Source of the DNA: Cinnamomum chago
Taxonomy: Eukaryota > Streptophyta > Magnoliopsida > Laurales > Lauraceae
DNA length: 64,000 bases
NCBI GenBank assembly: GCA_038049695.1
Contig: CP142460.1
Span: 26,320,001 to 26,384,000, forward strand
Direction: 5' to 3'
Position 1 is the first letter of the stretch, and each line of letters starts with the position of its first letter. Below are positions 21,319-33,185 of the stretch, piece by piece. The position numbers and the translations under genes were made by a program. The notes below the pieces were generated by a model. That model was not told the origin of the DNA, did not search any database, and saw only the letters and a program-made list of their open reading frames with translations.

Positions 21319-24300
21319 TGGTTCGAGTGCCGAACTCAACCAAATAACAAAAATTCTAGTTCTACGATAACTCGTAGCACAAGGCGATGAACCGAGTCGT
21401 TTCTTGAGGATCAAAGTACCAATTAAACCAAATCACAGTAAAACAAAAGGGGGGGGGGATTATGTGTGAGGTCCCACCCTTGGTGGGCCCTCTAATTGCT
21501 ATTTTATAGACTATTTAATTCTAATTTATGTTAATTATTGGTTAATTATTGCTAATCAAGGCTAATTATTAATTAATTGGGCTAATTAGGGGCTAATTAG
21601 ATTGACTAGTTAGATTTCCCTAAGTTATAGTTAGACTAGCTTGGTTTAGTTAGTTTTGGGGTTAGATGGGTGTTTGAGTCAATCCTAGGCTTTTAGAGCT
21701 AGAATGGTCATTAGTTGAGTCTAATTAAGTTAATTAAGTGGGTTTAGTGCTAAGGGTGTTCCTCCTCTAGAAGCTTCTTACCAAAAGACCTAACCTACCC
21801 TAACCCTAACCCTAATCCCATGAAAACCCCAAGGCTAATCTAGTCATTAACCACCCTCACTAAACCTATAAAACATCTCTTATCCCAAGGAGAACCCTAA
21901 TCTCTAATCCCCATTTGCAAACCCTAAGCCAGCCCCCTTCCCAAGAAAACTACCTCCAGCCCAACTGTTTCTTCCCTCATTCCTCTCCCACGTTTAGTAG
22001 AGATTCCATTGCTACTGTTGCTGGAAAATTCCCTGGAGCCACTGCTGTTGTTGTCTTCTTCTCCTTCTCCTCCTTCATTTCTGTGACTGCTGGGATTTTA
22101 TTGAGGAGCTGCTGCCACACCTGCTAACACTACATCATCTCCTTCTTCTTCACTTCCTCTGCTGTGCTGGAAGAGCCATTCTCTAGAGCTGCTGCAGCTG
22201 CCACCCTTCTTTCCCCTTTCATTTCTCTCTTCTACTCTCCCTCACTTTTCCCCTTAAGCTACTGGTTGTGCTGAGATCATCTCCATAGGAGCTGCTGCTG
22301 TATCACCTTCCTCTTCTCCTTCTCTGTTTGTGCTGGGAGAAATATTCCTGGGAGCAGCAGCCACTGTTTCACCTTCTTCCCCTCTTAATCTTCACCTGAG
22401 CCACTGATTCAGTGCTGGAGATTACTTCCTTGGAGCTACAGCAGTGCTACATCATCTTCTTCTCCCTTATTTCATCACCTAGGAGGTCCTGGTATTGCTG
22501 GAAATTGTTGAGGTGTTGCTGCTACACCTGCTACTTCTTCTTCCTATTCTTCTTCTTCACTGCTGAGTGGGGACTGTTGTGCTGGAAACAATCTTTAAGA
22601 GCTACTGCTGTATTCTTCTTCTTCTTCTTATCATCACATGGGAATCCTCCAAGCTACTGCTGCTTCACTCTGCTACTGCTGCTGTAACCTCTTCTTCTTC
22701 AGCTGGACTGGGTTCTCTTCTCTCCTATTTCTCTCTTTTCTACAAATCTCTCTACAAATCTTCCTAAAAGGCAAGTGCACCTATAGTTAATATAGAATGT
22801 ATGTGTTTTCCTTTGATTTCAGTAGTTTCATTTCATAAATCATGTTAATTAAGTTATAGAATCCACCTGGAGCCTCTGTTTTGTGTTTTGGGATGAAATG
22901 GCATTGATGGATGGGGGTTTCACCCCCCATTTGGAAGATCAATGGGCCACAAGGTGTTAATTGTAGGGCAATTGAGTTATTTAATGTTTAGAGATGTATT
23001 GGTGAAGTTTGGAACCGATTGGAAGTGGTTTGGATGAAAAACGAGTTAAAACGGAAAAGTTACAGAAACATGATTTTTCTCAATTTCTGCTGTGTGGTAG
23101 GTCAACCTACCTACAGGTAGGTCGACCTACTACACTAGGATTTGGAAAAAAATGAGTTTCAGTTAAAAAAAATTTTTGCAGGTGGTTTCCCTGTGTGGTA
23201 GGTCAACCTACCTGCAGGTAGGTCGACCTGTGACACTGTTTTTCTGGGAAAACACCTCCCGGTTGGGAATTTCCTGCAGGATGAGTTTTCAGTTAGACAG
23301 GTTGACCTGTCCCTGACTAGGTCGACCCGTTACACTGTATTTTGTGAAAAATTGGCCCTCAGTTAATTTTTCCTGCAGAAACCTATTCCATTTAGCCAGG
23401 TTGACCTGGCCTTGACCAGATTGACTTGGTATACACTGTTTTTGCAGGATTTAGCTGAAAGTTGGTTTTTCACCTGAAACTCAGACCCTTTATGTTCAGA
23501 TTGACCCGATACTTAGGATTTACTGTAAAAAATGTTTAAAGCTGGGACATCACTCTTTCTAGGGTTTTTGGAGTATGCGGTCAATCACCTAGGCCAGGTT
23601 GTTTGACCGGACACGCTGGAAACCTTTAGATACGAATTAAGTTGTCCAGGAAGCCTGATTCAGATTAGTCAGTGCACTCGGTTGATCCACTAGGCCAGGA
23701 GATCAACCGAGCTCACTACACATCAGGTTCACCTGGGAAACTCTGATTTTCCAGTTTTCAACATTTAGGAGATATGATCAGTTGTGGGGCCCATTGACCA
23801 TCCAAATGAGCATTTATCAGTGTTCTAAGCCCGAGTCAACGGTGTGGCTCAACCTTGACTCGCGGGGACCACTGTTTAGGGTTTTGGTTGATAATCTAAG
23901 ATGATTCGACCTCTAAAGAGTTGTCAACAATGCCCTTAACCACCTAAGCACCAAATACAGTATTTTATGGCATTAATGACATCGTTTAGAGATCGAATTA
24001 CCAGAGATGGACCCGAACCTAAAGTGGCCCATTACCTAGGATTGGACCGTTGGATTTCCCGTTGATTCTCTGATTGAAGTTTATACTTCACTGTTATTAT
24101 TATTCTGTCATTCTAAGATCTTTAGAATAGCTGTTTACTATTAATTAAACATAATTGGAAGAATTGAACCTAGGGTATCTAGAGGTGACCCGATAGTGTG
24201 ATTTCGGAGTTCATTGACCCGTGTCTGTGTCTAGGCGGGCCCTTATTGGGCCTAAGTGTGGAGATGTGAAACCTTTAGCTTGAAGAGGTAGTTTTATTGG

Positions 24301-26800
24301 ACTGTTAAGCTGTTATGGATTGGAATGGAACTGTTTATCAATATAAGTGGATTAGTTGCCTCGTTTGGATAGATTTAGACCAGGCCATGTGTTGTTGGGC
24401 CTTGGTATGGATCCAACGAGTGGGCTTGGCCCTTGAATGAAATCCATGGACTAAGTTGAGATGTGTAGACCTCTTAGAGACTTGGATAGGACCTTGTTCA
24501 CGCAAGGCAAAGCCTAGACAGACACAGACCTTAGAGTTATTCTCGAGTCGGCATGAACATTCACTCGGTTGATTTAAGCTCAGCCTGTGGACTGATCATC
24601 CCCGGTAGGAGCTAGATGAGTGTTGTAGAGCTATCATGATGAGCTGTATGGTTAAGACGGACGGTGTGATACCGTGCCGGTCTGGAGTGTTGAGATGGTG
24701 AGTTGATGAGATGATTTGCGGGATTAGTAATTCCCAGCACCGATGAGATTTCCCCGCCGCAACTGTGTTCAGTATGGGAGGGCCGCGGCATAATATCCCG
24801 CGGTATTCCAGCTCGTGTGAATGTGCCAGTTTGTTGTAGTAGTTTAGATGTTTATCTTTATACTGATTCCTTATGATTTAAATGCACAACTGCCTAGTTC
24901 ATTTATCTTGCAATTCATTTAATTTATACCCGTCTTTATTTCCTTTGATATATATGTTCTATGTTAGTAGTATGCTGTAACTTGCCAGATCGTTTAGATC
25001 TGACCCATTCATTGGTGCTTAGGCCTTGATCCCGAGATTCCAGACGATGCACTAGCTGTAGTGGAGGCACCCGTTGCAGGAGAGTACGCGTGGGGCCCGG
25101 CCGACACGGATGTCGAGCCGGAGGGTGGAGACGATCTATATGGGTTTTGAGGGACTCTCTTTGTTTTGGGTTTGAGAGACAATTTTGTAGCAAGTTGGGT
25201 AGATTCAAATGTATAAGTTTTGATTAACAACTGATACTGTAACTAGACCTTTGTTCTGCTCACACTTTATATATCGATACCTATGGCTTCCGCATTGTTT
25301 AACTGTTATGCTTCCGCAATTTCAATGTTATTATTATATTGGTCAAAAAGTTTTAAATTGGACCTCACTGCGGCCTACGATCTTGGAAGTTCTCGGATTT
25401 TCCGGGAAGTAGCGCGCCAATTTCGGGTATTCGAACGAGTATATCGGTATCCGGAATTGGGGCGTTACATTATGTATGCAGAATATAAATGCAAGAAATA
25501 AATGTAAGAAAAATATCAAATTGTAAAGCAACCAATCCAAGAAACTGTCAGAAATCAAGTTGGCTTTTCATCGAACACTTAACATGCATCTGGATTGAAT
25601 TAATTGGTTAAGCTATGATTGACTAAAATCTCTGCATCAAATACAAAGAATCCAATACAAGAATTCTTTACTAGACAATCACATAGAATTTAACTAACAA
25701 ACGATTCATAAACCTGCAATCGCTAGATCCATGCAACCTATGCTAGTTTAACACCCAGGATTCAATTAACCTAGAATAGCACATCTGCCAACCTAACCCT
25801 CTTCAATTCATGTGACTAAACCACAATTAATCAATCACAATCTAATCACAAATCTCAATTAAGAATAAGGATCCAATCATATCACATCACACAACAGAAA
25901 TCTCTAATCATGCAATTCGAAATCCCAATCAATAGAAGAAGGAAACAATTAATTCAATTCAGAATCAAAATTGGATACAGAATCTCAAAGCTAAAACAAA
26001 ATTTCCTCCAGATCCTTGGATTGCTCTGGAATGTTTAGCCCTCCATGGCTACAGTACTTGGGTTGCAAAAACAAGAGAAACAAAAGAAAAACCTATCCAC
26101 AAGAATGTATATCCCGTTTTCCCCTTTTTTTCCTCCTCTTTATACAAAACCAACCGACTAAAAGAAGTTTTGTTGTGAGTATTCCCCTTTTGTCCCTAAG
26201 TTAAAGTTAACCCTCGGCCTCTTAGCTTTCTTTGGCCACTGAAATCACCTGATTTGGGCTTAAGATGAGAGAGTTATGCCCAAATCACTCTCAATGGGCC
26301 TCTGGACTCGTTGGCCGACTGCACAGGGGTAGAACACCATCAAAACATTGTATTTCCAATTGGTAGTCTTCATAAGAGTTTGAGCCCCTTTTGTGTAAGT
26401 TCCAACGGGACTGGTTTCAGCTCCAAAAGACCTCTACAGCCCAAGTTATGGACCAATCAGTGAATGCTGCTCGGGTTCCAGCAACAGCACCCTTGTTCTG
26501 ACTTCCAAGCCCAATCCGGCCCACTAGAAATCTGATTCAGCTCTGGGACTCTTCATGAAAGTTGTAGAGCTCTCTCTTATCTTTCCTACAAGGCAAGATA
26601 CATAATTTTCAGATATCTAGAGCTCAAGATATGGCTGAAATACAAAAACAGTGTAAAATCCTAATAATGCTGGAAAAATCAATTAAGCCCAATTTGAGCC
26701 CAAACTTACAAAACATGGCCAAGCTCAAACAATTAAGTACATGGAGAGTGTAAAGGACTAAAAATGGAGGTTTATTAATGTATGAAATCTGTGATTATCA
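21319..26800 (-). repeat. Athila-like 3' LTR, split by a 4-kb solo LTR
   Basis: The pieces are 21319-21464 and 25475-26800 (about 1472 bp in total), matching the other LTR at 35101-36571. On the minus strand it begins TGATAATCACAG (26800) and ends GCACTCGAACCA (21319). A G10 run precedes the insertion site. Confidence 0.92.
21465..25469 (+). repeat. 4005-bp Tekay-like solo LTR, TSD TTATG
   Basis: It starts TGTGAGGTCCCACCC and ends GGGGCGTTACA, the same style of ends as the Tekay-like LTR at 17046. The flanks TTATG (21460-21464 and 25470-25474) are a perfect duplication, and the uninterrupted target exists at about 35250. It contains a Pro/Ser- and CTGCTG-rich pyrimidine region (about 21950-22770). 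GGTCGACC/GGTCAACC palindromes cluster at about 23100-23410 and related forms at about 23580-23720. Open frames within it are short and unrecognisable. Confidence 0.92.
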
Positions 26801-26820
26801 AACCCCCCCTCACTTAGCTT
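26801..26820 (-). other. polypurine tract of the Athila-like element
   Basis: On the minus strand AAGCTAAGTGAGGGGGGGTT lies directly before the LTR start TGATAATC. Confidence 0.75.
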
Positions 26821-27512
26821 TTGCACGTCCCGGGCAAACTAAAGATTCAAACTAAGGGACAAGGAACACACAAAACTCAATAACCAAAACTCAAAGAGAT
26901 TCACTTTCCAATGACCTTCAAGAATGTAAAAGTTACAAGTAAGGATAGAAACCAAGAAGTCTAATGGATCAAACATTCGTGAAGTGACTGTTCTTTACAT
27001 CCCAAATCAATAAGCAAGGTAATTTCAATTGAAAAGCATAAACCAAGAATGATAGATTCTCACAGGATATACTCTCACTCCCTCAAGTGTTCAGCACTAG
27101 AAATGTCTAGAAGGAAAGTGTTTCACTCAACTCAACTCATGAAAATTTACACTACCATAAGCTTGCTTATGTTCTACTTCTCCACTATTCTGTACACATG
27201 CATACACAAATCAAGAGGGCTTTATTCAAGGTTGTAATGGGGCCAAGGTAAGGGATGAGAATGAAAAGGGTATGACAAACTAAAAATCAAAGAGGATAAA
27301 AGAACATTGGAGATGAATTCTCATGAAGGTTTAATGCAATTCCATATGCTGAAAATTATTCTCCTCATATATATTCCCTCTTTCCTTCTCTCTCTCTATT
27401 TTTTTTTTTTTTCACACAACAATTCAATTTTATATAGGCCCAACCATTGATGAATGCTGCTGAATTAGAGAACCAAAGTCAGGCCTTGCCCCTGCCTATT
27501 GACATCTCTTTT
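26821..27512 (-). other. Athila-like 3' untranslated region and tail of the captured ABC fragment
   Basis: No gene seen. It includes a T-run followed by CACACAAC at about 27399-27420 and, between 27421 and 27512, about 90 bp downstream of the ABC stop codon that could be its 3' UTR. Confidence 0.5.
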
Positions 27513-28350
27513 TTACATATAGGGACTACTTGACTCTGAGGTTTCATTTGGCTGGAGTCTCACAAGAGAGTAGTAAGCGCCATTCTCTCCTTTGGAAAGT
27601 AGCTCATCATGAGATCCCTCTTCCACAATCCTTCCATTCTCAATCACAGCAATGGTGTCTGATTTTTGTATTGTGGATAGTCTATGAGCTACAACTATAC
27701 ATGTCCTGCCAACCATCATCTTCTTTATTGCCTCTTGAACATGGATCTCCGATCTATAGTTCAGTGCACTTGTTGCTTCATCCAAGAGCAGTATTGTTGG
27801 ACTTTTCAAAATTGCTGGAGCAAGCACTATCCTTTGCTTTTGCCCTCCTGATAGTTGCACTCCTCTTTCTCCACAGTAGGTCCTATAGCCATCCTCCATG
27901 CAACTTATAAAATCATGAGCATTTGCAAGAGTTGCAGCCTCGATGATCTTAGCTTCAGTTGCTATTATTTTCCCAAATGCAATATTTTCATAAATTGTTC
28001 CTGCAAATAGAGTGGGTTCCTGACTAACCAATGCGATATGTGACCTTAGAGCTCTCCAATTGTACTTCTTGATATCCACTACATCTATCTCGATGGAGCT
28101 TGTAGGAGATCTTTTCATTGTGTAATAGTCGCCCTCCATACCAAAAAAAATCAACCCCACATTGGCAGCAGTGAGGAACTGTGACACAAATAGGCCTAAA
28201 CCAGCATACCAAGACTACTTTTGTTTTGCACTGTTAAGGTTTTCTTTGCCATTTTTCTTCATCACAACTCCTTTCGTGTAGAAAGCTCCAACTATTAGTG
28301 GTTGCATCACGATGATTACAATTGCAAGTCTCCAGGCCAATGCCATTTTT
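27513..28350 (-). pseudogene. captured ABCB-type (MDR/P-glycoprotein) ABC transporter fragment inside the Athila-like element
   Basis: On the minus strand the pieces read, in order: a membrane-domain piece (MALAWRLAIVIIVMQPLIVG), then [20 protein letters not shown] with the [13 protein letters not shown] that follows in another frame, and the C-terminal nucleotide-binding domain from [12 protein letters not shown] to the natural end (AYYSLVRLQ plus a short tail). Q-loop (LVSQEPTLF), signature (LSGGQKQR), Walker B ([11 protein letters not shown]) and H-loop (VVAHRLST) are visible. About 150 residues including Walker A are missing between the membrane piece and the domain. There is a TAG at 28215-28217, a frameshift at the A-run near 28142-28149, and SALD is changed to SALN. 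The pieces are joined without introns and run sense to the retrotransposon, in the slot where Athila elements have their extra ORF. Full-length plant ABCB proteins have about 1250 residues and pump amphipathic substrates or auxin; this fragment cannot. Confidence 0.88.
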
Positions 28351-29120
28351 TTTTCTTTTCTTTTTCTCTTTTTTTTTTTTTTTTTTTAGCACAACATTCA
28401 CAACATTTTCACACCCCCCACACTTGGTTCGTGCTTGTCCTCAAGCAAGCCAATCAATAGCAATGAAGAGTCCCCCACACTTGTTCATGAGCTCATCCAA
28501 GGATAAGGCCAATGCTCTTTATTCCTTAAGGTAAAAGGGCCAACAGGTTTTTTTTTTTTTTTAGAAGGGTATAAGAACAACAAAGAATAGGAAAATAGGC
28601 TCAAGGGGGTTAATCAAGGGAAAATATGTAAGGTTGGCTATGTGGCTAAAGTTGTTAATGCAAGGAAAGAAGGACTCAATCATGTTCATGCAGGCATGTG
28701 AAAATGTAGCCTCAAAAAGAATCAAAGCAAGTTCTAGAGTGATCAAAATTCATGAGTGAAGATCACACAAGAAGGAAGAGAATGGTACAAATACGTAATC
28801 CATTCAACAAGAAGCTCAAATTCTTACAAGGTATAAGTGTATCAAACTTAATATACCAATTCAATTTCCATTACCAAACAAGTCAAATTCAAGATGAAAG
28901 ACAATTCATTCACTTATGTCATGAACCGTGGATCCTCAAGTTGTCCAAACTCACAACTTCCACACATTGCAAGAGCCATTGGAAAGCAATTAAAAACTAG
29001 AAACAAGAAGCACTCAAAATTCAGGTTTTTTTTTTAGAAGACAGAATTAAAAGAAAAGTAAATTAAAAACAGAAAAAATAAAACAAAAAATGAACAAGTA
29101 AGGAAAGGAAACTTCCTCTT
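28351..29120 (-). other. Athila-like non-coding region between pol and the captured fragment
   Basis: It contains T-runs (about 28369-28387, 28548-28562, 29026-29034) and the text CCCCCCACACTTGGTTCG and GCTTGTCCTCAAGCAAGCC, which recurs in this region of Athila elements. No env-like frame is recognisable. Confidence 0.6.
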
Positions 29121-32100
29121 TCATGTTTGATAAGTAGCATTAAGCAAGGCCACCTCCTCCATGCTATGCTCTTGGAAACCATCATAAAAGTGCTTGAGTC
29201 TATGCCCATTAGCCTTGAAGCTCCTCTTTGTAGTCACATCTTGAAGCTCAACTACACCATAAGGAAAAACATTAGTAACCATAAAAGGACCTTCCCATCT
29301 AGATCTCAATTTTCCGGGCATCAATTTAAGACGAGAATTATATAAAAGCACTTTTTGACCAATCTCAAATGTTTTTCTCATAATCATCTTATCATGGAAG
29401 GCTTTGGTCTTCTCTTTATAAAGTCTGGAACTCTCATATGCCTCCAAGCGGATCTCCTCCAATTCTTGCAACTGTAGCTTCCTCTCCATGCCCGCTTGGT
29501 CTAGGTCTAGGTTGCACCTCTTCACCGCCCAAAATGCACGATGCTCAATTTCCACCGGCAGGTGGCATGCCTTGCCAAAGATAATCCGATAAGGGGACAT
29601 CCCAATTGGTGTCTTATGGGCAGTCCGATAAGCCCATAAAGCATCCTCAAGCCTCTTGCTCCAGTCCTTTCTGTTTGGTTGTACTATCTTCTGGAGTATC
29701 TGCTTTATTTCTCTGTTAGAAACCTCGGCTTGCCCATTGGTTTGAGGGTGGTAGGGTGTAGAAACTTTGTGTATGACTCCATACTTCTTCATTAAAACCT
29801 CCATGTTCCGATTACAGAAATGCGAACCCTGATCACTGATGATGGCCCTCGGGACTCCAAACCTGCAGAAAATCTGTGATCTAACAAAATCCACAACAAC
29901 TTTGGAATCATCAGTACGAGTGACTTTTGCCTCCACCCACTTAGATACATAATCAACAGCCAGCAAAATGTAAACAAAACCAAAAGAAACAGGAAAGGGT
30001 CCCATAAAATCAATACCCCATACATCAAAAATCTCACAAAACAACAAAGGTTTCTGGGGCATCTCATTCCTGCGAGAAATGTTCCCTGTTCTCTGGCACT
30101 GTTCACAAGATTTACAGAACAAGTATGCATCATGGAATAAGGTAGGCCAATATAAACCAGAGTCCAAGACTTTCCTAGCTGTACGTTTAGGTCCAAAATG
30201 TCCACCACATGCAAATGCATGACAAAAGCTAAGAACAGAATCAAACTCATGATCAGGTATGCATCTCCGAATCACTTGGTCACTACAAAATCTCCATAGA
30301 TAAGGATCATCCCACACATGATACTTAGACTCACTCTTTAACTTATCAATCTGAGCCCTAGTGAAATATGCTGGCAGTGCACCAGCAACCAAGTAATTAA
30401 CTAGGTCAGCAAACCAAGGAGAGGTAGTCTTACCTTGCAACTGTAAAAGTTGCTCATCTGGGAAGGAGTCATGGATGGCCAGAGGTTCTGAAGCTCTTGG
30501 AATTCTGCTCAAATGATCAGCCACCAGGTTTGTTGCTCCACTCTTATCACGAATTTCAATATCAAACTCCTGGAGTAGCAGCATCCACCTAATTAGTCGT
30601 GGTTTCGCTTCGGGTTTCTTTTGAAGAAACTTCAGCGCTGCATGATCAGAAAACACAACTACTTTAGAACCAAGCAGATAGGAACGAAATTTGTCTAAAG
30701 CAAATACAATAGCTAAGAGTTCTTTTTCTGTAGTTGTGTAGTTGGCTTGAGCAGCATCCAAAGTTCTGGAGGCATAGTAGATCACATGAGGATCCTTCCC
30801 TACTTTCTGTGCCAGGACAGCTCCCACTGCATAGTTGGAGGCATCGCACATAAGCTCAAACGGAAGTGTCCAGTTAGGTGGCTGGATGATGGGAGTGCTA
30901 GTCAATGCCTTCTTCAAATGATCAAAGGCTCCCTGGCATTTCTGGTCAAAGATGAACTCTACATCCTTTTGCAGCAAATTAGACAGTGGAAGGGCAATCT
31001 TGCTAAAATCCTGGATGAAGTGCCTGTAAAAACCTGCATGTCCCAAAAAAGAACGCACCTCCCGCACGCATGTGGAATAAGATAAAGAGGTAATGACATC
31101 TATTTTAGCAGGATCTACTTCAATACCCTTACTGGAAACTACATGGCCTAAAACTATACCCTGTGTTACCATGAAATGATATTTCTCAAAATTTAAAACA
31201 AGGTTAGTTTCAATGCATCTATGCAGTACCTTAGCCAGACTATCCAAACAAGAATTAAAAGAAGAGCCATAAACAGTAAAATCATCCATGAATACCTCCA
31301 TGCACTCTTCTAAAAAGTCTGAAAATATGCTCACCATACACCGCTGGAAGGTGCCCGGGGCATTGCAGAGGCCAAAGGGCATCCGTCTGTAGGCGAAGGT
31401 GCCGAAGGGACAGGTAAATGTGTTCTTCTCTTGGTCTTCTGGTGCAATATGGATCTGGAAGTATCCAGTGTAACCGTCCAAGAAGCAATAATGTGACTTG
31501 CCAGCCAACCGCTCCAGCATCTGGTCAATGAATGGAAGGGGGTAATGGTCCTTTCGAGTAGCCTGATTGAGCCTTCTGTAATCAATGCAGACTCTCCAGC
31601 TATTCTGTACTCTGGTAGGAATTAGCTCATTCTTCTGATTGGCCACAACAGTCACTCAAGATTTCTTGGGGACAACCTGTACCGGGCTCACCCATTGACT
31701 GTCAGAGATGGGATAGATAATGCCAGCTTGCAGTAGCTTGGTTACCTCTTTCTTCACCACATCCAAAATTAGAGGATTCAGTCTCCTCTGGGGTTGCCTC
31801 ACTGGTCGAGCTCCATCCTCAAGTAAAATTCTGTGCATGCATGTGGAAGGGCTAATGCCAGGAATATCCGCCAGTGTCCATCCGATGGCCCTTTTATTCT
31901 CTCTCAAAACCTGTAGCAATCTCATCTTCTGTTCAGCAGGGAGGTTTCTGGCTACAATCACTGGAAGTTGCTCATTATCTGCCAAGTATGCATACTTCAG
32001 GTGTTCGGGTAACGGCTTCAGCTCCAATTTCGTTGGTTGCACTACAGAGGGTAATAATCTAATGGGTTGCTGCTGCTCTGCTTCTGCTGTCTGAACCTCT

Positions 32101-33185
32101 GTATATATATCACCTGTTGTACAATTTGCTAACTCAGGAACAGATTCATCATACCCCAAAAATGTAGAAATTTCAGAACACACAGAACACGACTTATCAC
32201 CATCACAATTAGCACATAAATCACCGCACATAGAGTCACCAAAATCAGCAATCTCAGGAAACTCCTCACATAAGTCAGCATATGAATTATTAACCAAATC
32301 ATCAATTAAATCAATATGAAAGACAGAATCTTCTTCCATCGGATGTTTCATAGCATCAAGAATATTAAACCTCACAATGGAATCTCCAAACTCCATGGAT
32401 AGAATTCCTGCATGTACATCAATCTTTGTCCGTGCTGTTTTGAGGAAAGGTCTCCCTAGAATAAGTGGAGTCTTGTTGGATGATGACTCTCCCTCCATCT
32501 CCAAAATGTAGAAGTCAGCCGGGAAAATCAGCTCGTTCACCCGGACCAGTACATCCTCCACCAAACCAGCTGGGTAAGCATAACTCCTATTAGCTAGCTG
32601 GATCACGGCACCTGTAGTCTGTAAAGGACCAAGTTCAAGGGAATTAAAAATAGACATAGGCATTACATTGATGGAAGCACCTAAGTCTAGCATGGCAGTC
32701 TCAAATCCACAATTTCCTATTATGCAAGGAATTGTAAAAGTCCCTGGATCCTTGCACTTCTGTGGAATAGGCTGGATGAGGGTTGAAACATTCTGGCCCA
32801 AGCTAATTCTCTCATTGCCCTTTAGCTTCCTTTTGTGTGTACACAATTCCTTCAAGAACTTGGCATATTTCGGTATTTGCTTGATGGCATCCAGTAGTGG
32901 GATGTTTACTTCCACCTTCCTAAAAGTCTCAAGTAGCTCTTTGTCTTTCTCAGCCTCTTCTATTTTTCTGGACTGTGTGGCTCTTTGTGGGAAAGGAAGA
33001 GCTATGGCGAGTTGAGGCTTCTGTTTGGCTCCAATGACATCTTTCTCATCATCATTACTAGATTTCTGGGTTGGTGCACCAGAATCAGGTGTGGCGACTG
33101 CTGATGGCTTGTGCAGTTGTTTGTTCACTGCTGGTTGGGAATCCGCCTCCACTGCTTTTCCAGACCTCAACATAATAGAACTCAC
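29121..33185 (-). pseudogene. Athila-like pol: protease, reverse transcriptase, RNase H, integrase
   Basis: From the minus-strand start at 33185 (MLRSGKAVEAD), the aspartic protease is marked by MLDLGASINVMPMS and the RT lead-in by WVSPVQVVPKKS. A TGA stop (31656-31658) then splits the frame, which resumes at once. RT follows ([32 protein letters not shown], catalytic FMDDFTVYG), then RNase H ([37 protein letters not shown]). The integrase has an HHCC finger ([10 protein letters not shown], then CKSCEQC) and catalytic Asp (WGIDFMGPF), Asp (IISDQGSHF) and Glu ([10 protein letters not shown]). Every catalytic motif is intact, so the single stop is the main visible lesion downstream of the gag-pol join. 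Length and order match Athila/Tat-clade gypsy elements. Confidence 0.93.

Noticed and set aside
27513..28187. A functional half-size ABC transporter gene
   Set aside because: No Walker A, membrane part in fragments with a stop and frameshift, and located inside a retrotransposon.
28351..29120. An env-like gene of the Athila-like element
   Set aside because: No frame of useful length, signal peptide or membrane segment is visible; the region is T-run-rich non-coding DNA.
29792..30250. 152-codon minus frame within pol
   Set aside because: Out-of-frame shadow of the integrase region.
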